Source of the DNA: Metasolibacillus meyeri
GTDB lineage: Bacteria > Bacillota > Bacilli > Bacillales_A > Planococcaceae
Assembly (NCBI RefSeq): GCF_003049505.1
Contig: NZ_PYWN01000045.1
Span: 1 to 52,846, forward strand
DNA length: 52,846 nucleotides
Direction: 5' to 3'
In this document: one piece after another, positions 9,651 to 19,070 of the stretch
Layout: each line of letters starts with the position of its first letter
Numbering within the stretch: the stretch's first letter is position 1
Program-made: the position numbers and the translations under genes
Notes under the pieces: generated by a model
What the model was told of the DNA's origin: nothing
Databases searched by the model: none
The model's input: the letters and a program-made list of their open reading frames with translations, nothing else

Positions 9651-10349
9651 ATTTAAAACTTTAATTTTGACTGTTTTGACGCCCCATTGCATTGCGTTTT
9701 CATACTCTGGAATGAATACATCAATTTTATGTCCTTTAATTGCGCCTCCTGTATCACCTGCAATTGCTTCTCCGTAACCCTCTACCCATACTTTCGTACC
9801 GAGTGGGATTACCCTTGGGTCAACCGCAATAACTTTTTGATTTGGATTTGCACGTAAATCAATCCCATAAGCAGTTGTGCCTGAACATCCTTTACAATAA
9901 GCCGTATAAGCAGTCGCTGTTACAACCATTTCATCTCCTTGTTGCTGTTCATATACTTCAATATTTTGCGTTGGAATATTTTGTGGTGCCACAGCTACAA
10001 CCTTTTCTTCTTCACTTACAACAGGCTCGTCCCCTTCATCATAAATCGTCAGCTCATCACCTGGGAAGATTAACGTATTTGATATATCGTTCCAAGCCAT
10101 TAATGAATGGAGCGACACATCATATGTTAGTGCAATACGATATAAATTATCCCCCTCTACAACGGTATAAACAGTTGGCTCATTTTCTTGCAATTCCTCA
10201 ATACTTAATGCGTCCCATGCATGAATACTGTAATCCTCAATGTCCTCGCTGTTTATTGGCACTGGAACTGCCGCCATTGGATATATTGCTGTTATATGAA
10301 ATAAAAGCGACAACACGAAACCAATCATTGCTAGTTTGTATTTCAACAT
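9648..10349 (-). CDS. Secreted LysM and 3D-domain cell-wall protein (YocH/YuiC-like)
   Basis: This is a 233-aa exported protein. The ATG at 10349 lies behind AAAGGAGGAGCATT. An N-terminal signal segment (about 5-25) precedes a single LysM domain (about 60-102, YTVVEGDNLYRIALTYDVS). An acidic linker follows, then a C-terminal 3D domain (about 140-233). The domain carries the three conserved aspartates in AVDPRVIP, AGDTGG and KIDVF. LysM binds peptidoglycan. 3D domains share the MltA double-psi barrel and act as muralytic enzymes in YocH and in resuscitation factors. No convincing WalR box was found upstream. Confidence 0.88.
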   Translation of the reverse strand: MLKYKLAMIGFVLSLLFHITAIYPMAAVPVPINSEDIEDYSIHAWDALSIEELQENEPTVYTVVEGDNLYRIALTYDVSLHSLMAWNDISNTLIFPGDELTIYDEGDEPVVSEEEKVVAVAPQNIPTQNIEVYEQQQGDEMVVTATAYTAYCKGCSGTTAYGIDLRANPNQKVIAVDPRVIPLGTKVWVEGYGEAIAGDTGGAIKGHKIDVFIPEYENAMQWGVKTVKIKVLN

Positions 10350-10483
10350 AATGCTCCTCCTTTATGGATGCTATGAATTTTCAGTTAGTGTTGCCGCATA
10401 TAAATAAAAATAAACATTTTTCTCAAAGAAATGACAAAACAGTGGCTTTTCTTACAAAATGAGGATAGGAGAGATGTGTCTGC

Positions 10484-11551
10484 ATTACGATTAGCTTATG
10501 TATGATTGTAAAGAATGAGGAAGCGGTGCTCGCTAGATGTCTTGATTCCATTAAAGAGGTTGTAGATGAAATAAATATTGTTGATACGGGGTCTACAGAT
10601 CAGACAAAAAGCATTGCTGCTAAATATACTTCGAGAGTTTTCGACTTTCAATGGGTTCAGCATTTTGCCGCTGCACGCAATTTTTCCTTTCAGTGTGCAA
10701 CGAAGGATTATATTTTATGGTTAGATGCTGATGACGTTGTCACAGTTGAAAATCAAGAAAAATTACAGCATTTGAAATCCACGCTTTCTCCAGCTACTGA
10801 TGCTGTCTCAATGGATTATCTTCTAAGCTTTGATGAACAAGGAAATAGCATTTATTCGCTTCGCCGTAATCGACTTGTGAAAAGGCAACGACAATTTCAA
10901 TGGATTGGGGCAGTTCATGAATATTTAGCAGTGGATGGGACCATCGTGCATAGCGATATCGCCATCAACCATCAGCCATTAAGTCATGATGCCTCCCGCA
11001 ATATTGCTATTTATGAGCAATTGCTAGAAGCTGGCGAAATATTTTCACCGCGCGACCTTTATTATTATGCCAATGAGCTGAAAGACCACAGTGAATATGC
11101 TAAAGCCATCGACTATTATGAGAAGTTTTTAGCAACAGAACAAGGCTGGGTAGAAGATTGCATTCAAGCATGCTTCAAAATCGCAGATTGTTATAGTGCT
11201 TTACAAAATGACAAGCTTGTCATTCAATCCGTTGTTAAAAGCCTAACATTTGATACACCTCGCCCTGAAGCTTGCTGTCGCCTAGGTTTTTATTTTATGG
11301 AACAGTACAAAAATGAGCAGGCAATTTATTGGTATACGCAGGCTTTATCCGTTCAAGAGCCGGATCACACTGCATTTCGCAACTTAACCTTTACAACTTG
11401 GCTTCCTCATTTACAGCTATGTGTCTTGTATGATCGCTTACAGCAATTTGAACTGGCTTACAAGCATCATAAGCAAGCAAAAAGCTTTGCACCACAGCAC
11501 CCTCAAATACTGCATAATGAGCATTATTTTCAGCAACTATTTTCTAAATGA
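10484..11551 (+). CDS. Family 2 glycosyltransferase with TPR tail
   Basis: The GT-A domain fills the first half (CMIVKNEE, VDTGSTDQT, LDADDVV carrying the DxD motif). TPR-like helices fill the C-terminal half. The ATG at 10502 gives 349 aa but has no nearby ribosome site and cuts the family's usual TISLCMIVKNEE start. The frame stays open upstream to a TAG at 10466. The only sensible codon that restores the motif is ATT at 10484, with AGGAGAG about 10 nt before it, so an ATT start (355 aa) is proposed. Relatives glycosylate proteins or cell-surface polymers. Its position beside spore genes does not fix the substrate. Confidence 0.75.
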   Translation: MTISLCMIVKNEEAVLARCLDSIKEVVDEINIVDTGSTDQTKSIAAKYTSRVFDFQWVQHFAAARNFSFQCATKDYILWLDADDVVTVENQEKLQHLKSTLSPATDAVSMDYLLSFDEQGNSIYSLRRNRLVKRQRQFQWIGAVHEYLAVDGTIVHSDIAINHQPLSHDASRNIAIYEQLLEAGEIFSPRDLYYYANELKDHSEYAKAIDYYEKFLATEQGWVEDCIQACFKIADCYSALQNDKLVIQSVVKSLTFDTPRPEACCRLGFYFMEQYKNEQAIYWYTQALSVQEPDHTAFRNLTFTTWLPHLQLCVLYDRLQQFELAYKHHKQAKSFAPQHPQILHNEHYFQQLFSK

Positions 11552-11634
11552 ACAATCTGAGTTACTTCAAAATAAAGAAAATTTCTATTTTACCCTTTAT
11601 TACGAATATTTAAGGGAGTATTTTGGAATTGCTT

Positions 11635-11735
11635 AGTTCAAAAGTAATGATTCGCCCGTAAGATAAGTCATTTCGCACGTAAGTCGCCTGTTTTCGCACG
11701 TTAAACATTGAATTTCGCACACAAGACAAGTAAAC
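11635..11735. repeat. 21-nt period repeat array, locus 1 (four units)
   Basis: TTCGC begins at 11651, 11672, 11693 and 11714, an exact 21-nt period. The unit is approximately TTCGC[C/A]CG[T/C]AAG plus a variable tail. A leader AGTTCAAAAG (11635-11644) lies 6 nt before the first unit. The same leader, gap and unit occur at 21709-21825. Both arrays are intergenic, downstream of a plus-strand gene. Confidence 0.85.
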
Positions 11736-11758
11736 TCACTCAACAAAACTTAAAAACA

Positions 11759-11808
11759 GGGGCATACCCAAAAAGGTAATACCTTTTCGGATAGCCCCTC
11801 ACATCGCT
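11759..11808 (-). terminator. Terminator downstream of the Ena-like genes
   Basis: GGGGC (11759-11763) and GCCCC (11794-11798) close an imperfect long stem containing AAAAAGG/CCTTTT. On the minus strand it is followed by TGTTTTTAAG, fitting termination of the 11814-12149 gene. It resembles the pdxS terminator near 45954 in sequence (GGTAATACCTTTTC core). Confidence 0.65.
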
Positions 11809-11813
11809 TTACA

Positions 11814-12149
11814 CTAAAAATTATAATTTAGTGAATAAGAAATCTTCACATTCGCTACTTCTGCAGCCTCGCCTGCTAATTGAATATCTGAAATATTATT
11901 TGCAGTGACCGAAACAGAGTTGCCTGGAGCAATTGCTGCAATTGCTGGTGTCGCTGGATTACTTGTAACTGTTAATGTAACATCTGCAGTTGAAGAGCTT
12001 GCGTTTTCTACTAAGATTGTGCCATTAATCGAAAATGGTGTTGAGTTTTCCCAAACGATTACAGGTGTTTCATCCGTTAATGTGACATCTTGACATACAG
12101 AATCGTGTACACTTGTTTTACTACCACAACAGCTTCCTAATTTCGCCAT
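11814..12149 (-). CDS. Endospore appendage (Ena) major-subunit-like protein, DUF3992 type
   Basis: This is a 111-aa protein with GGAGGGGAAAAC before the ATG at 12149. It has a short N-terminal connector with a CC pair (residues 7-8) and a third Cys at 19 (VHDSVCQDVTL). The rest alternates like beta strands (FSINGTILVENASSSTADV, VTSNPATPAIAAIAPGNSVS, ISDIQLAG, VKISYSLNYNF). That is the plan of Ena1A/Ena1B/Ena3A: a cysteine connector plus a jelly-roll subunit of spore pili in the B. cereus group. As I recall, Ena1B uses two connector cysteines and one in each of two partner sites. This one lacks a Cys in the last strand, so its cross-linking would differ. The assignment is by eye. Confidence 0.7.
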   Translation of the reverse strand: MAKLGSCCGSKTSVHDSVCQDVTLTDETPVIVWENSTPFSINGTILVENASSSTADVTLTVTSNPATPAIAAIAPGNSVSVTANNISDIQLAGEAAEVANVKISYSLNYNF

Positions 12150-12221
12150 GTTTTCCCCTCCTTTTCTTAAAAGTCATTGCTAGTGTATGTTTCATTTCTG
12201 CTAATGCATTGGTCAACCGCA

Positions 12222-12805
12222 CTAGGCAAAATCAATCGCCGTCAACTTCTTCCACGTAATCATTAATTCCACTGTGCTATGCCCCTGTGCGTAGATTTCT
12301 ATTGCTTTCATATTGTGCAGTGTTAACGCCTTACATGCTCTATCAACCACTATAGTTGAAACGATACCTTTTTGTTCATAAAGCTTCATTTCAAGAAGTT
12401 GTTCTGTCTGCACATTTAATGTCACAGTATTCTCTACATCCAACATATTATTTAACCATGTAAAGCCAGGCTTTCCATTTGGATTGCTCGAAACCGTTGT
12501 GCATATTTTCTCATGTATCGCTGTATGACATACATAGCGGTCACAAATAGGAAGACACACTGTTACAAAACAAAAGCAAGTTAGATCCACGATAATTTTT
12601 TGTTTTGTGTGAATCAACTTTTTTTGACAGTAACAGGGGAAAAGGATTTCAAATATGGCACATTGACCATCTTTTGTCACAGCTATTAGTGAAAAAAATG
12701 CGAAAGAAATGGGCATTGTTGTGAAAAACCTACAACCGTTAAAGGTTGACCATTTTCATCCAACAGTATGATTGGCTTTCCTTTTTCTATTTTGGTCATG
12801 TCCAT
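12222..12805 (-). CDS. Second Ena/DUF3992-like gene, split by a -1 frameshift at a T7 run
   Basis: A strong site (GGAGGAGGGACAATCA) precedes the ATG at 12805, whose frame begins MDMTKIEKGKPIILLDENGQ and stops after 39 codons (TAA at 12688-12686). The long frame 12716-12222 (164 aa) has no good ribosome site. The two join if the ribosome slips -1 on caT TTT TTT (minus-strand T7, 12698-12692), giving about 194 aa. A missing T in the assembly would give the same join. The distal part is cysteine-rich (CYCQKK, CFCF, CLPICDRYVC, EKICTTVSS) and ends in a beta-rich DUF3992-like domain (ALTLHNMKAIEIYAQGHSTV). It lies 72 nt upstream of the other Ena-like gene, same strand. Confidence 0.55.
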
Positions 12806-12846
12806 TGATTGTCCCTCCTCCCTAATGTACGCATAAGATTGTTATT

Positions 12847-12855
12847 TATTTTATG
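12847..12855 (-). promoter_or_regulatory. Candidate SigK-type -10 element for the Ena-like genes
   Basis: The minus strand reads CATAAAATA, which fits the SigK -10 consensus CATAnnnTA, 42 nt before the ATG at 12805. A good -35 (AC) at the usual distance was not found, so this is tentative. Mother-cell expression would be expected for a spore appendage. Confidence 0.3.
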
Positions 12856-12923
12856 AGGAACTTTTCAGCAAATATAGTTTCTTTGTCCACCACCTTTTCA
12901 AATCATGCGAATAAGTTAACTTA

Positions 12924-13647
<724 letters not shown>

Positions 13648-13654
13648 AAAAGTG

Positions 13655-13690
13655 GCTGTCTGTCGCTATTCACGTTTCAGACAGCTTTTA
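13655..13690. terminator. Terminator between collagen gene and kinase gene
   Basis: GCTGTCTG (13655-13662) pairs perfectly with CAGACAGC (13678-13685), then TTTTA. It lies between convergent genes (stops at 13647 and 13694) and can serve both. Confidence 0.75.
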
Positions 13691-13693
13691 TAG

Positions 13694-16522
13694 TTAATTC
13701 TTGTATGGGAAAAGAATATCGCCTTTACTTTCTTGCGACGTTAAAAATGGCACAAGGGTTTTTGAAATTTCTTCTGGCGGATAAGGCTTTGTTAAGTATT
13801 TAGCTACTTCATATTTATCTACTAATTCTTGCACTTCATCGAGCGCGGAAGAAATGACAACTGGAATTTTGCTTGTTTGCTCTGTTTCCTTTAGCTGTTG
13901 AATCAATTCCCATCCGCTCATCTCACTGCTCAGCATTAAATCGACAACAATGCCGATGAACGGCGTATTTAATGCTTCCTTAAATGCTCTTTGTGGATCA
14001 TTATGATAAATGACGGTAAAACCTTTACTTTTGAGTTCCTCTGATAGTAGCAAGGCTAAGCTTGAATCATCCTCAACTATTAGGACATTGGCTCCTGTAT
14101 ATGATTGCTTATCTAGCATGCTGGCCTCTTTATTTTCTACAGGAAGTGTAAAGTAAACCGTTGTCCCACTTCCTTCTTCTGACTCAATCCAAATATCACC
14201 ATTATGCATGGAGATAATTTCTCGACAAATGGCTAAACCGAGCCCAGTCCCTCCGATTTTGCGTCGGGCACTATTATCAAGGCGCTTAAATTTTTGGAAT
14301 AACTCAGATATATCAGCCTTGGCGATACCAATTCCCTCATCCTGCACAGCGACTTGTAACATCCGCCCTTTGTTCTCTAACTTAATCGCCACATCGCCTC
14401 CATTTGGCGAAAACTTAATCGCATTGCTTATGATATTGACAAATGCTTGAACCAATCGCTCTTCGTCTGCTTTCACAATAACATTGCGTGCTTTATCAAT
14501 TAAATGGACATGGTGATTCTTTTCATGCTGAAAACGATTAATGACATCCATTACGATTTCATTCACGTGCAAAGGCTTCATCATATATTGCTGTCTACCT
14601 GACTCCATGCGTTGCAAGTCAAGGAAGTCATTAATTAAGTTGGTTAAGCGTTGTGCCTCTTTATGAATCGTTTCAACATATTTTTGCTGACGCTCAGGCT
14701 TGAGCGTTTTTGTTAAAAGTAACTCTGTAAAGCCAAGTATACTTGAAAGTGGCGTTCGTAATTCATGACTTACTGTGCTCACAAGTTCGGACTTCATTTT
14801 ATCAATTTCATATTCTCTTGTAATATCACGATGAACAAAAATCGTTCCCACTTTTTCTGCGCCTTCAAATAAGCATGTCGCATATACTTCGATAAACGTA
14901 TCTTGCTCTAGCGAGATGGCATAATGTAATGTTCGCGTATCTTTAAAGCTTTCCGCCATCGCTTTTTCAAAAAATGCACGTAACACTTGTGGCTCCTTGC
15001 AAATTACTTCGAAATTTTGCAGCCACACTTCCTTCGCAATTGGCTGCTCCGCCTGCATCATATGCATCGTTTCGGCAAAGGCAGGATTAATCAATACTGT
15101 CTTGCCTGAGCTTGAAACAAGCTGCAAACCTTCATTAATCGATTCAATAATATTTTTATTTAATTGTCTTGAGCGTTCTACTTCCTCATACATTAAAATG
15201 CGATCGAAGGCAATCGACACACGCTTCAGCAAGCCGTATAACTCATTTTGCTCTTCTTCTAAAAAAGCATGTCCTTCCCTCGTTGCCATTAAAATGGCCA
15301 CGAGCTTCCCTTGTGCATTTAAAATGGATGAATACATGTCGTATGCGTAATACGGCATCTGGGCAATCCCACGCTCTGTCTCTTCCACTTCTCGTTTAAT
15401 AATAAATGTTTTTTCTTGTTTAAGCCGTGCCAGCTTATTATCATCTAAATGGTGTAACATCGTATCCGCATAATTTTCTGCTAAACCTTTTGTGTCTTGC
15501 ACATTGCCCTCAAGCCAAGTTAAAATACTCGCATCAAATCGATACACCTCTTTTAAATAATTATGCAAGTTTTCAATGAGCTGCTGCTTATTTAATGTAA
15601 ACGTTAATGCATGATTCAGTTGATTATATTTTTCAAGATGATTTAATGAACGCTTGAGCTGTAATTGATTGTCCTGCAATTCATCTTGTTGCATTAACAA
15701 TTCTTCATTTTGTGTCGTTAGCTCCTCCTCTTTATCTTGAATCGATCTTGTCATCTTGATGAAGGAGTTCGCTAAAACGCCTAATTCATCATCCATTTTC
15801 TCCAAATCTTTTGTGTCAAAAGGTTGTCCATTTGCAAAGGCGTTTGTTGTAGTTGTCAACCGTTCAATTGGATTAATCAATTTTGTCGTCACGCGATAAG
15901 TAATAAAGCCAATCAATAGAATAACACTCACACTTAGTAAAAAGGAAAAGAGGGCTACATTTTCCCCTTGTTGGACGGTTTTCTTAAATAAATTATTTAA
16001 TTCCTCATTCGTTTGCAATTTATAAGCTTTTGTATAACCAATAAAGCGATTGATAAGATTATTCGGTCCACTATTGGATAAATTACGCAATGATTCGTAA
16101 TCGTCTGCCTGCACATAAGATACTGCCTCTGGCAATATATTCGTTCGATAATTTATAGAGAAATCAACCAAATCCTCATACAAGGTACGCTCCTCTACTG
16201 AAAGAGCCATCGCATCAAATTGCTGTAATTGTTTATCTAAGATCTGTAAATCATCATACAACAACTGTAGCTCATGCTCATTTTTAAATGCATAATAGCC
16301 TCTGGAGCGAAAAAAAATGTCATGGAAAGTATCAGCTAGCCCGTCGATTACAACAACCTTTTCCATCATCAGTTCCTGCTGTTCCTGTAAAGTTTTGTTG
16401 CGTTCACTTGTCAAATAATAAAACGTCAAAATAAAGAGCAAAAAGATGCTCGTTAAAAATAGGAATGTATGAAGAAATTGACTGCGAATGCTCTTTTTAA
16501 ACAAAATAGGCTCATTCAGCAT
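13694..16522 (-). CDS. Hybrid sensor histidine kinase (extracellular sensor, HAMP, GAF, PAS, HisKA, HATPase, REC)
   Basis: This is a 942-aa membrane kinase. Two membrane spans (about 14-34 and 191-211) flank an extracytoplasmic helical sensor. A HAMP domain (about 212-265), a coiled coil, a GAF-like region (about 320-445) and a PAS-like region (about 460-575) follow. The HisKA H-box is SHELRTP (about 585). The HATPase shows NIISNAIKFSPNGG, DEGIGIA and GGTGLGLA. A C-terminal receiver has phosphoacceptor Asp near 860 (VVDLML) and the KPY lysine. Its start overlaps the single-receiver gene by 11 nt, and the diguanylate cyclase precedes that gene, so all three form one operon. Confidence 0.9.
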   Translation of the reverse strand: MLNEPILFKKSIRSQFLHTFLFLTSIFLLFILTFYYLTSERNKTLQEQQELMMEKVVVIDGLADTFHDIFFRSRGYYAFKNEHELQLLYDDLQILDKQLQQFDAMALSVEERTLYEDLVDFSINYRTNILPEAVSYVQADDYESLRNLSNSGPNNLINRFIGYTKAYKLQTNEELNNLFKKTVQQGENVALFSFLLSVSVILLIGFITYRVTTKLINPIERLTTTTNAFANGQPFDTKDLEKMDDELGVLANSFIKMTRSIQDKEEELTTQNEELLMQQDELQDNQLQLKRSLNHLEKYNQLNHALTFTLNKQQLIENLHNYLKEVYRFDASILTWLEGNVQDTKGLAENYADTMLHHLDDNKLARLKQEKTFIIKREVEETERGIAQMPYYAYDMYSSILNAQGKLVAILMATREGHAFLEEEQNELYGLLKRVSIAFDRILMYEEVERSRQLNKNIIESINEGLQLVSSSGKTVLINPAFAETMHMMQAEQPIAKEVWLQNFEVICKEPQVLRAFFEKAMAESFKDTRTLHYAISLEQDTFIEVYATCLFEGAEKVGTIFVHRDITREYEIDKMKSELVSTVSHELRTPLSSILGFTELLLTKTLKPERQQKYVETIHKEAQRLTNLINDFLDLQRMESGRQQYMMKPLHVNEIVMDVINRFQHEKNHHVHLIDKARNVIVKADEERLVQAFVNIISNAIKFSPNGGDVAIKLENKGRMLQVAVQDEGIGIAKADISELFQKFKRLDNSARRKIGGTGLGLAICREIISMHNGDIWIESEEGSGTTVYFTLPVENKEASMLDKQSYTGANVLIVEDDSSLALLLSEELKSKGFTVIYHNDPQRAFKEALNTPFIGIVVDLMLSSEMSGWELIQQLKETEQTSKIPVVISSALDEVQELVDKYEVAKYLTKPYPPEEISKTLVPFLTSQESKGDILFPYKN

Positions 16523-16877
16523 ATAAAGCCTCCTCTACTAACTCCGCTAGCTTCATTGGACTAAATGGCTTTGACATAAAGTAATCTACTCCTTTATCCA
16601 ATACACGCTGCTTATCTGATTCTTGTGATTTAGCTGTTAGCATAATGATTGTCAGCTGCTCCTTTGTCTGCTGCGGCAAGCGCTCAATAACTTCAATTCC
16701 TGTCAAATTTGGCATCATATAATCTAGCAACATCACATCATAGCTTTCTCGCGCTAACTTTTGTAAAGCATCCTGTCCATCCTCTGCCTCGTCGATTTCA
16801 TAGCCCATATCCTCTAAAGTATCTCGAATTAACATACGTAAAATTTCTTCGTCATCTACTACTAAAATTTTTACCAT
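16512..16877 (-). CDS. CheY-like single-domain response regulator
   Basis: This is a 121-aa stand-alone receiver behind TTAGGAGGTGTTGAG. The acidic pair DDEE near the N-terminus, phosphoacceptor Asp in MLLDYMMPN (about 52), Thr in MLTAKS (about 81) and Lys in SKPFSP (about 104) are all present, so it should be phosphorylatable. There is no output domain. It overlaps the hybrid kinase by 11 nt and follows the diguanylate cyclase by 11 nt. It probably shuttles phosphate between the kinase receiver and the Hpt domain of the cyclase, or acts on a separate partner. Confidence 0.9.
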   Translation of the reverse strand: MVKILVVDDEEILRMLIRDTLEDMGYEIDEAEDGQDALQKLARESYDVMLLDYMMPNLTGIEVIERLPQQTKEQLTIIMLTAKSQESDKQRVLDKGVDYFMSKPFSPMKLAELVEEALYAE

Positions 16878-16888
16878 CTCAACACCTC

Positions 16889-18517
16889 CTAAAAAATACG
16901 TTCTGCTAAGCGTAATATGCGCGATGATACATCGACAATTTGAAACGGCTTACGAATATAATCATCCGCCCCATTTTGAAATGCTTCTAACACATATTTC
17001 TCACCCGTTTGACCTGTCAACATAGAAACGATGACTTCCTTCGATGAATAGCGTGCGCGAATTTCTTTCAGCACATCAATTCCGCTCATATTTGGTAGCA
17101 TCCAATCTAATAAAATAATATATTTATAGTTTGCATCGTACCAGCTTGATTGCAAAAATGTTAACCCATCGCCAAATGAGGTCACCTCTGCAATCATTTC
17201 ATCATTTATTGCTAATTCCTCAAAGTGCGTTTTAAGCATGTCACGAATAATATATACATCATCAACAACAATGACTTTTAACTGTTTCAACTTTTTCACA
17301 TCAACAATGGATGAATCAAATTGTACGGTTCGATTTCTCCCTGTTGTTTTTGCTGCGTATAGTGCTTGATCCGCTGCTTCTAATAGCTTTTTCGAATGCT
17401 TGTACTGCTGATTTACAGCCATCACCCCCGAAGAGAATGTAACATAAAACGTTGTTCCATTTACGGTAAATACTTTTTGTGCCATTGTTTGACGTATTTT
17501 TTCAACAAGTTGATAAGCTTCACCTATGTCTGTATTCGGCATTAATAAAACGAATTCTTCACCACCATAGCGACATGCAATATCTTGCTCTCGCTTTAAT
17601 TCCTTTACCAAGGTCGCAAAGCCCTTTAATACTTCATCTCCAATTAAATGCCCGTATGTATCATTGACCTTTTTAAAAAAGTCTAAATCAATAATCGCAA
17701 CAGTAAATACTTCCCCTATTTTTTCATATTGATTAATAAGCATCTTCAATTGCCCTTCAAAATGCTTACGATTATAAACTTGTGTCAATTCATCAATGAC
17801 GATGGCATATTCTAGCTCTTTTCGATAAGCAAGACGATTTGCCACATAGGCAAATAAAATATCCTCGTCAACAGGCTTGGCGACAAAGTCCATCGCGCCT
17901 AACACATATGCCCGAATGCGATTTTCCTTGCTCGGCTGACTGCTCATAATCGCAATAAATGTACGGTCCTTTTTAATCTTTTTTATGTTATTTAAAATTG
18001 AAAACCCATCGTTATCTGGCAATGCAATATCTAAGAAAACAATCGCAGGCTGCACTTCGTAAATGAGCTCTATCCCACGCTTCCCGTTATGTGCCACGAT
18101 AACTGAAAATCCTTTTTCCTCTAGTACATTTTTCAAATAAGCAATAAACGCCATATCATTATCAATTATTAAAATGAATTCTTTTTTCGTATCGTTTCTA
18201 ACTAATGCTTGTGCAACTTCCTTTATATCTTTTTGAAGTTGATTTGCTTCATAAAAGGAAAGCGCCTCAATTAATGGACTCAAATATACTGTCCATTGCT
18301 CTTTTATCCACTCCAACTCACTCGTTTCATTTAAATTAGCTAACTTTTCATTTGCGATAACGCTTAAGCCGTTTAAACCTACTGAACCAGCAGTCCCCTT
18401 GAGCATATGTAAAAAAGCATATAATTCATTTTCTTTTATAGCATCCCATTCCATCCATTTCAGAAAATTTTCCTGCATTCGTTCATACACCATTTTCTGG
18501 TATTTCTCTGCTCCCAT
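16889..18517 (-). CDS. Hpt-REC-GGEEF-REC diguanylate cyclase
   Basis: The frame opens at 18613, but the ATG at 18517 has GGGGTG 7 nt upstream and starts the Hpt domain cleanly (542 aa). Order: Hpt (His37 in FLHMLKGTAGS), receiver (Asp in VFLDIALPDNDG), GGDEF domain with an intact GGEEF (about 318) and second receiver (LLDWMLPNMSG). An RxxD (REQD) lies exactly five residues before GGEEF, the classical inhibitory c-di-GMP I-site. It should make cyclic di-GMP under phosphorelay control with product feedback. It is the first gene of the three-gene phosphorelay operon. Confidence 0.9.
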   Translation of the reverse strand: MGAEKYQKMVYERMQENFLKWMEWDAIKENELYAFLHMLKGTAGSVGLNGLSVIANEKLANLNETSELEWIKEQWTVYLSPLIEALSFYEANQLQKDIKEVAQALVRNDTKKEFILIIDNDMAFIAYLKNVLEEKGFSVIVAHNGKRGIELIYEVQPAIVFLDIALPDNDGFSILNNIKKIKKDRTFIAIMSSQPSKENRIRAYVLGAMDFVAKPVDEDILFAYVANRLAYRKELEYAIVIDELTQVYNRKHFEGQLKMLINQYEKIGEVFTVAIIDLDFFKKVNDTYGHLIGDEVLKGFATLVKELKREQDIACRYGGEEFVLLMPNTDIGEAYQLVEKIRQTMAQKVFTVNGTTFYVTFSSGVMAVNQQYKHSKKLLEAADQALYAAKTTGRNRTVQFDSSIVDVKKLKQLKVIVVDDVYIIRDMLKTHFEELAINDEMIAEVTSFGDGLTFLQSSWYDANYKYIILLDWMLPNMSGIDVLKEIRARYSSKEVIVSMLTGQTGEKYVLEAFQNGADDYIRKPFQIVDVSSRILRLAERIF

Positions 18518-18613
18518 TTTAAACACCCCAATCAACATTATCTTGAATAAAGTATATCGCACAGCCATAAAAAAGACAGATAATAAATAATATTCCTTAT
18601 ATTTTTGCAACAA

Positions 18614-19070
18614 ACTAGGAACAAGTACTTATAGTAAAAGCATACTATGTTTGTGTGCTTGTTGATTACTTTTTTTATGTTCTTTGCACATTTTCATCTA
18701 TTATTTATTGGATGAATTTTTCTTCCCTCTTGACTGTCTTCTCTACAATGCCAAAAAGCCGCCCAAAATGGACGGCTTTTATATTGATTTTGCACTGTTA
18801 TAGCAGCCAAGAGGTTATCAGCCGGTCATGATTTGTTAAAACCTAAACCTTGCATCTTGGATTTGAAAAAGCTGTATGCTTTAAATGTTGAACTTTAGAA
18901 AATAAGAGCTTTGATGTTTGAACTTTGTGCTTTAAACATTTAGTTTTGAGCCTTCAAGTTGATTTCATCGATTATTAGTTAAATGCGTTGTTTCTATTTT
19001 TCAACTCGCACACAACGCAAAGCACGAGCAACAAATCGTTTGCTGTTTTCACTACACAATGCAAAGCTTT
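18614..19070. other. Intergenic region with short repeats
   Basis: No credible gene was seen. It holds the hairpin at 18754-18780, a pair of imperfect copies of GCTTTRATGTTTGAACTTT-like sequence (about 18880-18950), and two near-identical 13-mers (CACAACGCAAAGC at 19011-19023 and CACAATGCAAAGC at 19054-19066) just beyond the stop of the next gene. Their role is unknown. Confidence 0.5.
18754..18780. terminator. Hairpin with T/A-rich flanks
   Basis: AAAAGCCG pairs with CGGCTTTT, extended by CC/GG, around an AAAAT loop. It could end the minus-strand transcript of 19071-19706, about 290 nt after its stop. No plus-strand gene points at it. Confidence 0.55.

Noticed and set aside
12222-12716. ATG 12716 as the genuine start of the second Ena-like gene.
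   Set aside because: It has no ribosome site, whereas ATG 12805 has a strong one and joins through the T7 tract. Kept as a fallback if the join is disproved.
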